DNA of 64,000 bases, from assembly GCF_900187945.1 (NCBI RefSeq), contig NZ_FYEH01000003.1:124001-188000 (forward strand), in the 5' to 3' direction. The translations under genes and the position numbers were made by a program. Positions 16,265 through 28,484 of this stretch are shown in pieces. The notes below the pieces were generated by a model that saw nothing but the letters and a program-made list of their open reading frames with translations, did not search any database and was not told where the DNA came from. The DNA is from Arboricoccus pini. GTDB taxonomy: Bacteria > Pseudomonadota > Alphaproteobacteria > Geminicoccales > Geminicoccaceae. Positions within the stretch are counted from its first letter, which is position 1, and each line of letters opens with the position of its first letter.

Positions 16265-17770
16265 TCAACGCCAACCGATGGCAAGACCGATCGTGAACGC
16301 GACGAGCACGATCACGAACCAATAGAAATGGTGTCGCGGATTCAGATCGCGAACGAGCACGCGAGTCTGCTGCACGTCCGCCTCAAGCCGGGCCACAAGG
16401 CGAGGGATGCGCTCAAAGAGTGTCGCCCATTCAGCGACGTTGCGCTTGACCGTCGCCGCAGGACCAAGATGGCGCCGCATCCATTCCTCGACCAGAGGCT
16501 GGGCCACTTGCCACATATTGATCCGGGGATTGAGAGCACGGCCGACGCCCTCGGCGACCACCATCGTCTTCTGCAGTAGAAGCAGCTGGGGTTCGGTCGT
16601 CATCTCGAAAGTTGCTGCGGTCGCAAGCAGCTGTCCCAGGAGCCGGGCAAAGGAGATCTTCTCGAGCGGGAGGCCCAAAATGGGCTCGCCGACCGCACGT
16701 AGTGCTTGAGTAAAGGCCGATTTGTCCTGATCCACAGGCACATAGCCCGCGCGAAAGAAAACATCGGCGACCTTGGCATAGTCCCGCGTGAGGAAACCGA
16801 GCAGAACGAGGGCCAGATCGCGCCGCATCTCCATATCGATCCTGCCCATGATGCCGAAATCGAGGGCGATGATTCGACCCGTCGAGGGGTCGATTCGCAT
16901 GTTTCCAGGATGCATATCGGCATGGAAGAAACCGTCGCGAAATACCTGGTTGAAGAAAACCCGGCTGGCGTTCTCAAGAATGGCGGTACGATCGAGACCG
17001 GCGGCGTCTAGAGCCATCGTCTCGTCAGGCCGCACGCCATCGACCCATTCAAAGGTGACAACGCGCTTAGCCGTTCGCTCCCAGTCGACCGCAGGCACAC
17101 CGAAGGCCTCGTCATCGGCATTGTTCAGCGCAAATTCCGAAGCGGCAGACGCTTCCAACCGGAGATCCATCTCGGCACGTGTCGCCCGTGCAAAAAGTCC
17201 GACTGTCTCGATCAGGCGAAGACGGCGCAAGGGCGCATGCAGACGCTCGGCCCAGTTAGCCAGCCAGACAAAGAAATCGAGATCGTGCTCGATCCGACGC
17301 TCTATGCCGGGTCGAAGGATCTTTACGGCGACCAGGTCACCCTCCATCGTGACCGCTCGATGCACCTGTGCAATCGAGGCGGCCGCGACAGGCTCATCCT
17401 CGAAGACCGCAAACAGCGCCTCGATCGGCTTGCCCAGTTGTCGCTCGACCGTGGCTCTGGCCTCGGCGGCAGGAAAGGACGGGAGCCGGTCCTGCAAGAG
17501 GGCCAAATCCCGGGCCATCGTCTCACCGACAAGATCGGCACGCGTTGCCAGGCTTTGGCCGAGCTTGATAAAGGCGGGGCCCAGTTCCTGGAGCGCCTTG
17601 GCAAGCCGCTCGCCCGGCCGCCCCGCGGCGGCCTTGTTGGTGATTGGTCGGGCTAATCGCACGAATGGTTCGAGTTGCGGAACCAATTCGAACACGAAAA
17701 GCGCATCGTAGCGGGCCAAAATGAAACCGATTTTCAAAAACCGGCTGACATGACGCAAGGGATGCTTCAT
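16265..17770 (-). CDS. ubiB: ubiquinone biosynthesis atypical kinase-like protein UbiB
   Basis: UbiB is a membrane-anchored ADCK-type ATPase needed for ubiquinone hydroxylation steps. The 501-residue protein has the family KxGQ motif (FIKLGQSLATR), the alanine-rich loop AAASIAQVHRA, VAVKILRPG with the ATP-binding lysine, HADMHPGNMRID and IALDFGIMG, and a C-terminal hydrophobic anchor. The ATG at 17770 gives the usual start; a GTG at 17788 would add six residues. It follows ubiE by 47 bp, a conserved ubiquinone pair. Confidence 0.95.
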   Translation of the reverse strand: MKHPLRHVSRFLKIGFILARYDALFVFELVPQLEPFVRLARPITNKAAAGRPGERLAKALQELGPAFIKLGQSLATRADLVGETMARDLALLQDRLPSFPAAEARATVERQLGKPIEALFAVFEDEPVAAASIAQVHRAVTMEGDLVAVKILRPGIERRIEHDLDFFVWLANWAERLHAPLRRLRLIETVGLFARATRAEMDLRLEASAASEFALNNADDEAFGVPAVDWERTAKRVVTFEWVDGVRPDETMALDAAGLDRTAILENASRVFFNQVFRDGFFHADMHPGNMRIDPSTGRIIALDFGIMGRIDMEMRRDLALVLLGFLTRDYAKVADVFFRAGYVPVDQDKSAFTQALRAVGEPILGLPLEKISFARLLGQLLATAATFEMTTEPQLLLLQKTMVVAEGVGRALNPRINMWQVAQPLVEEWMRRHLGPAATVKRNVAEWATLFERIPRLVARLEADVQQTRVLVRDLNPRHHFYWFVIVLVAFTIGLAIGWR

Positions 17771-17817
17771 GCGGCGGACTTGCGCCACGAGATCACGCGC
17801 CGCCTGATCGCCATGAT

Positions 17818-18636
17818 CTAGATCTTCCAGCCCGAATGAATTGCCGCGATCCCACCCGAGACGTTTCGATAGGTCACGTTGCGAAACCCTGCGGCGCGAA
17901 CCAACCCCAGATAAGTGGCCTGATCGGGAAATCTGCGAATGCTTTCCGCGAGGTAGCGGTAACTCTCGGCATCCTGCGCGACGATTCGACCAAGGAGCGG
18001 CAGCACGTTGAATGAATAACGGTCATAAAGCTTGTCGAGTACCGGCAGGAAGACCCGGCTGAACTCCAGACAGAGAAACCTGCCGCCGGGGCGAAGGACA
18101 CGATGTGCTTCAGCCAATGCCCGCTCGATGTGGGTTACGTTGCGCATACCGAAAGCGATCGTGTAGGCGTCGACGGCGTTGCCTGGGAGCGGCAGGGCCA
18201 TCGCGTCCCCGGTCACCCAGTCAAGATTGGCAAGCCTGCCTTTATTGATGGCCTTCCCACGACCTACCCGCAGCATCTGATAGTTGATGTCGATCAGCGT
18301 GACCCGACCAACGAGCGGCTGCCGATCCAAAATGCGCATGGCGATGTCGCCGGTCCCCCCCGCCACATCGAGATAGTGGCGGCCGGGCCGCGGCGCCAAC
18401 CAGTCGATGAGCGCTGCCTTCCAAAGGCGGTGAATGCCACCGCTCATCAGATCGTTCATGAGATCATAGCGCTCGGCGACACTGTCGAAAACAGCGCGCA
18501 CCATGGTCGCTTTGGCCTGAGGATCGACTTTGCGGTAACCGAACGAAGCGGCTAAATCCTCCGCTGCAGACGCTGGCGCGCCGCTGCCCGCCGCAGGTTG
18601 CCGCCCCTCACCTCGCTCCTGTCCTGGCTCACTCAA
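17818..18636 (-). CDS. ubiE: bifunctional demethylmenaquinone/2-methoxy-6-polyprenyl-1,4-benzoquinol methyltransferase UbiE
   Basis: UbiE is the C-methyltransferase of ubiquinone synthesis. The protein of about 272 residues has FDSVAERYDLMNDLMSGGIHRLWK, the SAM motif YLDVAGGTGDIA, GDAMALPLPGNAVDAYTIAFGMRNV and a closing HSGWKI. The start is taken as TTG at 18636, because AGGAAAGGGG lies just upstream and the protein then begins LSEPGQERGEG; an ATG at 18714 is possible but gives a long Arg-rich leader. It is divergent from mutM across 202 bp. Confidence 0.94.
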   Translation of the reverse strand: MSEPGQERGEGRQPAAGSGAPASAAEDLAASFGYRKVDPQAKATMVRAVFDSVAERYDLMNDLMSGGIHRLWKAALIDWLAPRPGRHYLDVAGGTGDIAMRILDRQPLVGRVTLIDINYQMLRVGRGKAINKGRLANLDWVTGDAMALPLPGNAVDAYTIAFGMRNVTHIERALAEAHRVLRPGGRFLCLEFSRVFLPVLDKLYDRYSFNVLPLLGRIVAQDAESYRYLAESIRRFPDQATYLGLVRAAGFRNVTYRNVSGGIAAIHSGWKI

Positions 18637-18838
18637 GATCGCCCCTTTCCTCTTGCCCGGCCTGCCCGGCTCATGCAGATAGCCCGGCAGCGCGGATCTT
18701 CGAGCGTCCGGCATGGCGCGGACGGCATCCACCTGTGTGCTCGATAACGGTGGTGGCCGAGGGGTGGCAAGCCTTGGCCCTCCCCGATATCGACTTGCCC
18801 GCGACGTGAACCAGGATTCTCTAACCGCAGGGGAAAAA

Positions 18839-19654
18839 GTGCCCGAACTTCCCGAGGTTGAAACGGTCATGCGGGCGATGCGACTGCGTCTCATCGGCCG
18901 CCGGCTCTTGCGCCTGCGGTTGCACAGGCCGGACCTCCGCTTTCCCATTCCCCCAGGCCTAGCCGATCAAGTCGCGGGGCTGACCGTCACTTCCCTCGAC
19001 CGACGCGCCAAATACATTCTCGTTCACATGGGCGAGGAGCACGTCCTTCTGCTTCATCTGGGCATGTCCGGTCGCCTGGTCTTCGATGGACCGGCCGGCG
19101 CCTTGCACGAGCATGTGACATTCGAGTTCGACGACGACACCATGCTTCGCTTTATTGACCCACGGCGATTTGGCATGCTTGACATCAGCCGGCCCTCCGA
19201 ACTGTCTGAACATCGGTGGCTCCGGCATCTCGGAGAAGAGCCCTTGGGCGCTCATTTCACGGGGCGGTGTCTCAAAGGCCTGCTGGGCCGATCGCGCAGC
19301 GCGATCAAGACGGCCATCATGGACCAGAGAAGGGTGGTTGGCGTGGGCAACATCTATGCTAGCGAGGCCCTCTTCGAGGCCAGGATAGCTCCCACTCGCC
19401 CGGCTGGTGAACTTTCCATGCGCCACGCCACACGTCTGGCCGAAGCCATCCAGTCAGTGCTGAGGCGTGCCATCGACGCCGGCGGCTCATCGCTGCGTGA
19501 TTATGTCCAGGCCAATGGCGAGCTCGGCAACTTTCAGCGCTTCTTTCAAGTATATGATCGTGAAGGCAATCCCTGCGTCGTGTGCGGCGATCCGATCTCC
19601 CGCACCGTCCAGGGTGGCCGCGCCACCTATTTCTGCGCTGCCTGCCAGCGTTGA
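18839..19654 (+). CDS. mutM: bifunctional DNA-formamidopyrimidine glycosylase/AP lyase MutM (Fpg)
   Basis: MutM excises 8-oxoguanine and nicks the resulting site. The 271-residue protein must begin (M)PELPEVETV because Pro2 is the catalytic nucleophile and Glu3 the acid; this fixes the start at GTG 18839, preceded by AGGGGAAAAA. The conserved Lys in LHLGMSGRL, GNIYASEALFEA, and the C-terminal zinc finger CVVCGDPISRTVQGGRATYFC AACQ (four cysteines) are present. The mutM-ech-rpsT-dnaA order is common in Alphaproteobacteria. Confidence 0.97.
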   Translation: MPELPEVETVMRAMRLRLIGRRLLRLRLHRPDLRFPIPPGLADQVAGLTVTSLDRRAKYILVHMGEEHVLLLHLGMSGRLVFDGPAGALHEHVTFEFDDDTMLRFIDPRRFGMLDISRPSELSEHRWLRHLGEEPLGAHFTGRCLKGLLGRSRSAIKTAIMDQRRVVGVGNIYASEALFEARIAPTRPAGELSMRHATRLAEAIQSVLRRAIDAGGSSLRDYVQANGELGNFQRFFQVYDREGNPCVVCGDPISRTVQGGRATYFCAACQR

Positions 19655-19705
19655 CAGAAAATCGGGCAGCTCTTCTAAATTGCGGCCCAACGAGGGGATT
19701 GGCCG

Positions 19706-20482
19706 ATGACCTACGAGACGATCCTGGTCGAGACAACCCACGAGGTGGGGCTGGTCACGCTCAATCGGCCAGCAACGTTGAATGCCCTCAATGCGCAACT
19801 CATCAGCGAACTTGAGGACGCCCTCACCCGCTTCGATGCCGATCCCAACGTCGCGGCCACGATCATCACCGGCTCTGAGCGGGCATTCGCCGCCGGCGCT
19901 GACGTCAAAGAGATGGTCGACCATGATTTTGCCTCGGCCTATGAAAGCGATTTCATCGGTCGCTGGGCCGCAATAGCTTCGCATAGAAAACCATTGATTG
20001 CCGCCGTCGCAGGCTTTGCGCTCGGGGGCGGCTGCGAACTTGCCCTCATGTGCGACATCCTGATCGCCGCAGAGAATGCCAAATTTGGCCAGCCGGAGGT
20101 TAATCTGGGGATCCTGCCTGGAGCCGGTGGGTCGCAGCGCCTGCCACGCGCCGTCGGCAAGGCCAAGGCAATGGATATGATCCTTACCGGCCGCTTCATG
20201 GGTGCCCAGGAAGCGGAGCGATGTGGCCTCGTCGCTCGCGTCGTACCCTTTGCGGATCTCCTGGCCACGGCGATGCAGATCGGCCAGGCCATTGCGGCCA
20301 AGCCAAGAGCCGCCGTGCAGATGGCCAAGGAGGCCACGAACGTGGCTTTCGAGACGAGCTTAGCGGAAGGGCTTCGGTTCGAGCGACGCGCCTTCTACGC
20401 CACCTTTGCCAGCCCCGAACAACGTGAGGGGATGACAGCCTTTTTGGAAAAGCGTAAACCGTCCTTCAATCATGGACGATGA
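19706..20482 (+). CDS. enoyl-CoA hydratase
   Basis: The 258-residue crotonase protein hydrates 2-enoyl-CoA in beta-oxidation. It has [11 protein letters not shown], oxyanion-hole segment [26 protein letters not shown] with one catalytic Glu, and [25 protein letters not shown] with the second, so both acid-base glutamates are kept. GAGGGG precedes the ATG. It lies between mutM and rpsT as in many relatives, although it has no functional link to either. Confidence 0.93.
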   Translation: MTYETILVETTHEVGLVTLNRPATLNALNAQLISELEDALTRFDADPNVAATIITGSERAFAAGADVKEMVDHDFASAYESDFIGRWAAIASHRKPLIAAVAGFALGGGCELALMCDILIAAENAKFGQPEVNLGILPGAGGSQRLPRAVGKAKAMDMILTGRFMGAQEAERCGLVARVVPFADLLATAMQIGQAIAAKPRAAVQMAKEATNVAFETSLAEGLRFERRAFYATFASPEQREGMTAFLEKRKPSFNHGR

Positions 20483-20552
20483 AGAACTTCGCGTCACCGG
20501 TTGCTCCATCAGCTAGGCGACGGCTGATTCTCGGAGGACGCGCAGTTACGGA

Positions 20553-20581
20553 TTGACGGTCACCCGCGCAACACTTATAGG
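20553..20581 (+). promoter_or_regulatory. putative rpsT promoter
   Basis: TTGACG (20553-20558) and TATAGG (20576-20581) are spaced by 17 bp and lie 29 bp before the rpsT start codon. This is the best sigma70-like match in the window. Predicted by eye. Confidence 0.6.
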
Positions 20582-20609
20582 GGCGCGCTCGACCTCTGGA
20601 GAACATATT

Positions 20610-20885
20610 TTGGCAAACACACCTTCTGCAAGGAAGCGTGCTCGGCAGAGCGTGAAGCGCGCGGCCATCAATCGGATGCATGTCAGCCGTATCCGCTCTT
20701 CCGTCCGCAAGGTGGAGGAAGCTGTTGCCGGCGGTAATTACGACAGCGCCCGCGAGGCGTTCGCCGCAGCGGAACCTTTGCTGCGTCGGGGCGTTGGCCA
20801 AGGCGTGCTGCATCTAAATACTGTGTCACGCAAGATCTCGCGCCTGTCGCGCAGCGTGAAGGCCCTCGCCCAGCCCGCAGTCTGA
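20610..20885 (+). CDS. rpsT: 30S ribosomal protein S20
   Basis: S20 binds 16S rRNA early in assembly. The 91-residue basic protein starts (M)[17 protein letters not shown] and continues with [11 protein letters not shown] and [24 protein letters not shown]. The start codon is TTG at 20610, with TGGAGAA eight bases before it. E. coli rpsT also uses UUG, where the weak codon takes part in autogenous control; the same is plausible here. It is transcribed with its own promoter and ends before a strong terminator. Confidence 0.95.
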   Translation: MANTPSARKRARQSVKRAAINRMHVSRIRSSVRKVEEAVAGGNYDSAREAFAAAEPLLRRGVGQGVLHLNTVSRKISRLSRSVKALAQPAV

Positions 20886-20950
20886 TTTCAGCGCCCGTCC
20901 GGTTTATCCGGATGGGTCTGTAGCATGCCGCTGCTGCGGTATTAAAAAAG

Positions 20951-20986
20951 TGCCTTGCGGCCTGTAAGCTGCAAGGCATTTTTATT
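20951..20986 (+). terminator. rho-independent terminator after rpsT
   Basis: TGCCTTGC (20951-20958) pairs perfectly with GCAAGGCA (20971-20978), followed by a T-rich run interrupted by one A. A run of six A before the left arm means it could also act from the other strand. Confidence 0.85.
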
Positions 20987-21327
20987 TGTATTTGACATAT
21001 TTTCAAGAATCGCGCGTTCTCCTTTCGATCCTCTTGCAAGCTCCGACCGCAGTTCGTAACATTCGACATCGTCGCATCAAGGCCCTCCGAGCCGTTTCCA
21101 GCGGTGGCGATTACTTGATGAGAATTTGTGCAAGCTGCTTCCATCCGATCGGATACTTTGCTTGCCGCTTGGCTGATGGTCATTTGCCACATGACGGGGA
21201 AGCAGAGCACGTTCCACGCTTCTTTCAATCATGAGTGCGTCAAACGCACTTTCTTATGTTGGCGTGATGGTTTTTCGATGGAAAGCCCGCGCCTCTTTAT
21301 GCAAACCTTGGCCGCCTGAGGGGGACC
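20987..21327. other. dnaA upstream region
   Basis: These 341 bp between the rpsT terminator and dnaA contain no gene I can support. The first 40 bp are AT-rich with a lone TTGACA at 20992-20997 but no good -10 element at the expected distance. TTTGCCACA at about 21182-21190 matches the DnaA box TTATCCACA at seven of nine positions; no cluster of boxes is seen. AGTGCGT (21234-21240) and ACGCACT (21244-21250) form a 7-bp dyad with a 3-nt gap, followed by TTCTT, which may be an operator or a leader hairpin. Confidence 0.5.
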
Positions 21328-22890
21328 ATGGCCGGAAGGCCAAAGATCGAGATGGCTTATGCCACCGCCCGCGCCGTCGTAAGGGAGCCGATGTCCGACC
21401 GGTCCAGCGATCTTGTTGATCAGTGGCGCGACGTGCTGGCCGTCCTGCGGAGCGAATTTGGCGATGTGTCGTCGGGTATGCTGAAGCGGCTCGACGTTAT
21501 CGGCCAGGAAGGCGAACGCGTTCTCGTCGGCGTTCCGACGCACTTCATACGTGATTTCGTCGGCCGTCATTACGGCGACCGCATACGCTCGGCCTGGGCC
21601 GCCATAAATCCTGCGGTGCGATCGGTAACACTCCACGTTCGCCCGGATGTCGGCGCAGCAAGAAACGAAGCTCCGTCGCCGCCGCTTGGCGAAAGAGGCG
21701 CGCGACCCTCATTAGATGAACGCCGATCTACGGCGTTTGCTGCGAGCCCTACAGAACCGCCGGTCGATGAGGACTCATTCAGTCAAGGCTATGGCGTTCG
21801 GCCCGACGCCGGAATGCGGGAAGCGCCCACGACGCAGAGCGAGGTGGCCGAACTGCCGCTGGGCGACCTTTCGGGCCGCCTCGACCCTCGTTTTACATTT
21901 GAGCGCTTCATCGTCGGCAAGCCCAATGAGTTCGCGGTCGCCGCGGCCGAACGAGTCGCTTCCTCGCCCAAGCCGTCATTCAACCCGCTTTTCCTTCATG
22001 GCGGCGTTGGCCTCGGCAAGACTCATCTCATGCATGCGATCGCCTGGCGCGTACGCCAGCGCGACCCGCAGCGTAAGATCGTCTATCTGTCGGCAGAGAA
22101 GTTTATGTATCAGTTCGTTCGCGCGCTGCGCGAGCAGAACACCATCGGCTTCAAGGAGTTGTTCCGCTCCGTCGACATGCTAATGGTCGATGATGTGCAA
22201 TTCATCTCGGGCAAGGAAAGCACGCAAGAGGAATTTTTCCATACCTTCAATGCCCTCGTTGATCGCGGCAAGCAGATCGTGATTTCAGCTGATCGCAGCC
22301 CTTCCGATCTTTCGGGATTGGAAGAACGGATCCGTTCGCGGCTGTCCTGGGGCCTTGTTGCAGATATTCATCCCACCACCTACGAACTGCGCCTTGGGAT
22401 CCTGCAGTCCAAGGCCGAACAGATGCGGCTCGACGTACCGCTTCGGGTTATCGAGTTCCTGGCGCACCGGATCACCTCGAACGTCCGCGAGCTCGAAGGC
22501 GCGCTCAACCGGATCGTCCATCAGGCCAGCCTGACCGAGCGCGTGGTTTCGATCGAGATGGCCTCGGAGATCCTCAAGGATGTTCTGCGCGCTGCCGACC
22601 GCCGAGTAACAATCGACGAGATACAAAAATCGGTCGTCGACCATTATGGCCTGAAGCTGACCGACATGACCTCCAGCCGGCGAAGCCGCGCTGTGGCTCG
22701 GCCGCGTCAGGTGGCGATGTATCTCTCAAAATTGTTGACCCCGAGGTCGCTGCCAGAAATCGGCAAGAGATTCGGCGGCCGGGATCATACGACGGTCATG
22801 CACGCTGTTCGCCAGATCGAACGTCTGGTCGTCGAGGACAAGGCGCTAGCCGAGGACGTGGAACTGCTCAAGCGCCGGCTTCAGGCCTGA
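21328..22890 (+). CDS. dnaA: chromosomal replication initiator protein DnaA
   Basis: DnaA opens the replication origin. The 520-residue protein has domain I (about residues 25-105), a low-conservation linker (105-185), the AAA+ domain with Walker A GGVGLGKT at 225-232 and Walker B MLMVDD near 284-289, sensor and arginine-finger segments, and domain IV with the DnaA-box recognition signature GGRDHTTVMHAV. GAGGGGG lies five bases before the ATG. An internal ATG at residue 22 would give a start closer to some relatives. It begins the dnaA-dnaN-recF-gyrB run. Confidence 0.97.
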   Translation: MAGRPKIEMAYATARAVVREPMSDRSSDLVDQWRDVLAVLRSEFGDVSSGMLKRLDVIGQEGERVLVGVPTHFIRDFVGRHYGDRIRSAWAAINPAVRSVTLHVRPDVGAARNEAPSPPLGERGARPSLDERRSTAFAASPTEPPVDEDSFSQGYGVRPDAGMREAPTTQSEVAELPLGDLSGRLDPRFTFERFIVGKPNEFAVAAAERVASSPKPSFNPLFLHGGVGLGKTHLMHAIAWRVRQRDPQRKIVYLSAEKFMYQFVRALREQNTIGFKELFRSVDMLMVDDVQFISGKESTQEEFFHTFNALVDRGKQIVISADRSPSDLSGLEERIRSRLSWGLVADIHPTTYELRLGILQSKAEQMRLDVPLRVIEFLAHRITSNVRELEGALNRIVHQASLTERVVSIEMASEILKDVLRAADRRVTIDEIQKSVVDHYGLKLTDMTSSRRSRAVARPRQVAMYLSKLLTPRSLPEIGKRFGGRDHTTVMHAVRQIERLVVEDKALAEDVELLKRRLQA

Positions 22891-23021
22891 GCTACTCGAG
22901 GCGGGCCGAGCTAAAAGGGTACGCTCAAAGGGGTGCGTCAGCACATAAAAAGCTGCTAGGATGCTGGCCCGACGGTTCTGGCCGCCGGGTCTTTTTCTGT
23001 CGCCGGAGCCTTTGACCTACG

Positions 23022-24142
23022 ATGAAGATCACGATCGAGCGTGCGGCGCTGTTGCGGTCGCTCTCCCATATCCAGAATGTCGTTGAGCGGCGGACCACCA
23101 TCCCGATCTTGAGCAATGTCAAGCTGGAGGCGCGCGACGAAAACCTGGCGCTGACGGCCACCGATCTCGATCTTACGCTGATGGCCAATGAAAAGGCGGA
23201 CGTGATCGATCCTGGCGTAACAACTGTCTCGGCTCACACATTCTTCGACATCGTACGAAAATTTCCTGGCGAAGCAGCAATCACCCTGGAGCAGGCCGCG
23301 GGCAGTACGGAGATGACGGTCGAAGCCGGCCGGTCGGTGTTCCATCTTCCCTGCCTTGCCGCCGACGAGTTCCCGGCAATGTCCCTGGAAGAGCTCGACG
23401 TTCGCTTCGAGATCCTGCCCGCCGATTTGGCGCGCCTGATCGACAAGACTCGTTTCGCGATCTCGACGGAGGAGACACGCTATTACTTGAACGGCATCCA
23501 TATGCATGCTGCAGGCAGCGGACCCACTGGGACGTTGCGGGGCGTGGCGACCGACGGCCATCGCCTCAGCCGAGTCGAGGTTCCGCTGCCGCCGGGCGCA
23601 GAGAACATGCCGCCCATCATCGTACCGCGAAAGACCGTGGGCGAGATTCGCAAGCTGATCGAAACTGCGGGGGATGTCCCCGTCCAGGTTGCCGTGTCAA
23701 GCGCCCGGATCCAGTTCGGCTGCGGCCCGGATATGCTCGTCTCGCGCCTCATTGATGGTACGTTCCCAGATTACGAGCGTGTCATTCCCATGAGCAATGA
23801 GCGCGTGGCCTCACTCCCAGCCAAGGTCTTCGCCGAAGCGGTGGATCGGGTTGCCACAATCTCGACCGAAAAGGCTCGGGCCGTCAAACTTGCGTTCGAT
23901 ACTGGCAAGATCACGATCTCGGCTGTTAGCGCCGACGCCGGTCGGGCCGTCGAAGAACTGGACGCCGAGTATCCTGACGGCGCCCTCGAGATCGGCTTTA
24001 ATGCCCGCTATATTCTCGACATGATGTCGCAGATTGACGGCGGCGAGGTCCGCATCGAGATGGCTAACGCCGCCGCGCCGACGGTCGTCAGAGACCCTGC
24101 CGACAGCGGCGCGCTCTACGTTCTCATGCCCATGCGGGTTTG

Positions 24143-24143
<1 letters not shown>
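23022..24143 (+). CDS. dnaN: DNA polymerase III subunit beta (sliding clamp)
   Basis: The 373-residue ring subunit holds polymerase III on DNA. It starts MKITIERAALLRSLSHIQNVVERR, a family hallmark, has NGIHMHA, RGVATDGHRLSR and closes with VLMPMRV. Three clamp folds of similar length are evident. It lies 131 bp after dnaA, room for a separate promoter. Its stop overlaps recF by one base (TGATG). Confidence 0.98.
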
Positions 24144-27762
<3,619 letters not shown>

Positions 27763-27820
27763 GGCCCAGAGCGCCAAATTCACCGCGGGACGCCCAACTC
27801 GTCAAAAAGGATGGTGGCTG

Positions 27821-28351
27821 ATGTCGTTGTCGCGGTGGATGCCATCGATCGTGGCCGTGTCGTTCCTGGCTGCATGCACGCATCCGACTCCTTATCAGGC
27901 GGCCACGCAGGGCGAGGGGTACGCCGAGCGCGAGCTTGAGACGGGACGCTACAGGATCAGCTTCGCCGGCAACGCTCAGACGCCTAAGGAACGCGTGGAG
28001 AACTATCTTCTCTATCGAGCGGCAGAATTGACGCTACAGAGCGGGAATGACTGGTTCGAGATGGGCGAACGCGAGACCACGCCCTCAACCATCTATCAGA
28101 CCCTCAATGATGGTTTTCCCGGTGGCTACTATGGCGCTTATCCCTACAGAGGCCCATTCGTCGGCCCGGAGTTCACAACGTCGACAACCCGTCCAATCAC
28201 GAGCTATACGGCGTATGCGACCATCCTAGTCCGCAAAGGCGCGAAACCGGCGGACGATATCAACGCCTACGACGCCCGCGACGTCGAGCGTCGACTTGGG
28301 ACATCAATCATGCGCGATGGCGCTGATCAAGACCGACCACCCGCATCGTGA
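27821..28351 (+). CDS. CC0125/CC1285-type lipoprotein of unknown function
   Basis: The 176-residue protein has a signal peptide and lipobox FLAAC, so Cys19 should be lipidated and the protein membrane-anchored. The mature part reads TPYQAATQGEGYAERELETG and YRISFAGNAQTPKERVENYLLYRAAEL, which I recognise as the Caulobacter CC0125/CC1285 lipoprotein family. The middle is Gly/Tyr/Pro-rich (GYYGAYPYRGP). Function unknown. An in-frame extension into gyrB exists but the start at 27821 fits the signal peptide. The gene ends inside a long inverted repeat. Confidence 0.8.
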   Translation: MSLSRWMPSIVAVSFLAACTHPTPYQAATQGEGYAERELETGRYRISFAGNAQTPKERVENYLLYRAAELTLQSGNDWFEMGERETTPSTIYQTLNDGFPGGYYGAYPYRGPFVGPEFTTSTTRPITSYTAYATILVRKGAKPADDINAYDARDVERRLGTSIMRDGADQDRPPAS

Positions 28352-28378
28352 CGAGCAGCTATCGGCCCGCTCGTCACG
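28347..28378 (+). terminator. 10-bp inverted repeat at the end of the lipoprotein gene
   Basis: CGTGACGAGC (28347-28356) and GCTCGTCACG (28369-28378) pair perfectly around a 12-nt loop. The left arm includes the stop codon TGA. There is no T run after it, so it may be a rho-dependent end, a processing site or a stabilising hairpin. Confidence 0.5.
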
Positions 28379-28484
28379 GACGTGATCGGAAAAAGCCGTT
28401 CTTCGCCACTAGCGCATAAACAGCGTTCGCCCTAGACGGGATTTGAACGCGACCTTCTCCACTATCTGGCCGGACGGGATGAAC

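Noticed and set aside
20886-21327. Chromosomal origin upstream of dnaA
   Set aside because: Only one seven-of-nine DnaA-box match and a short AT-rich patch were found. That is too little to call oriC, so it is kept as an open question and not as a feature.
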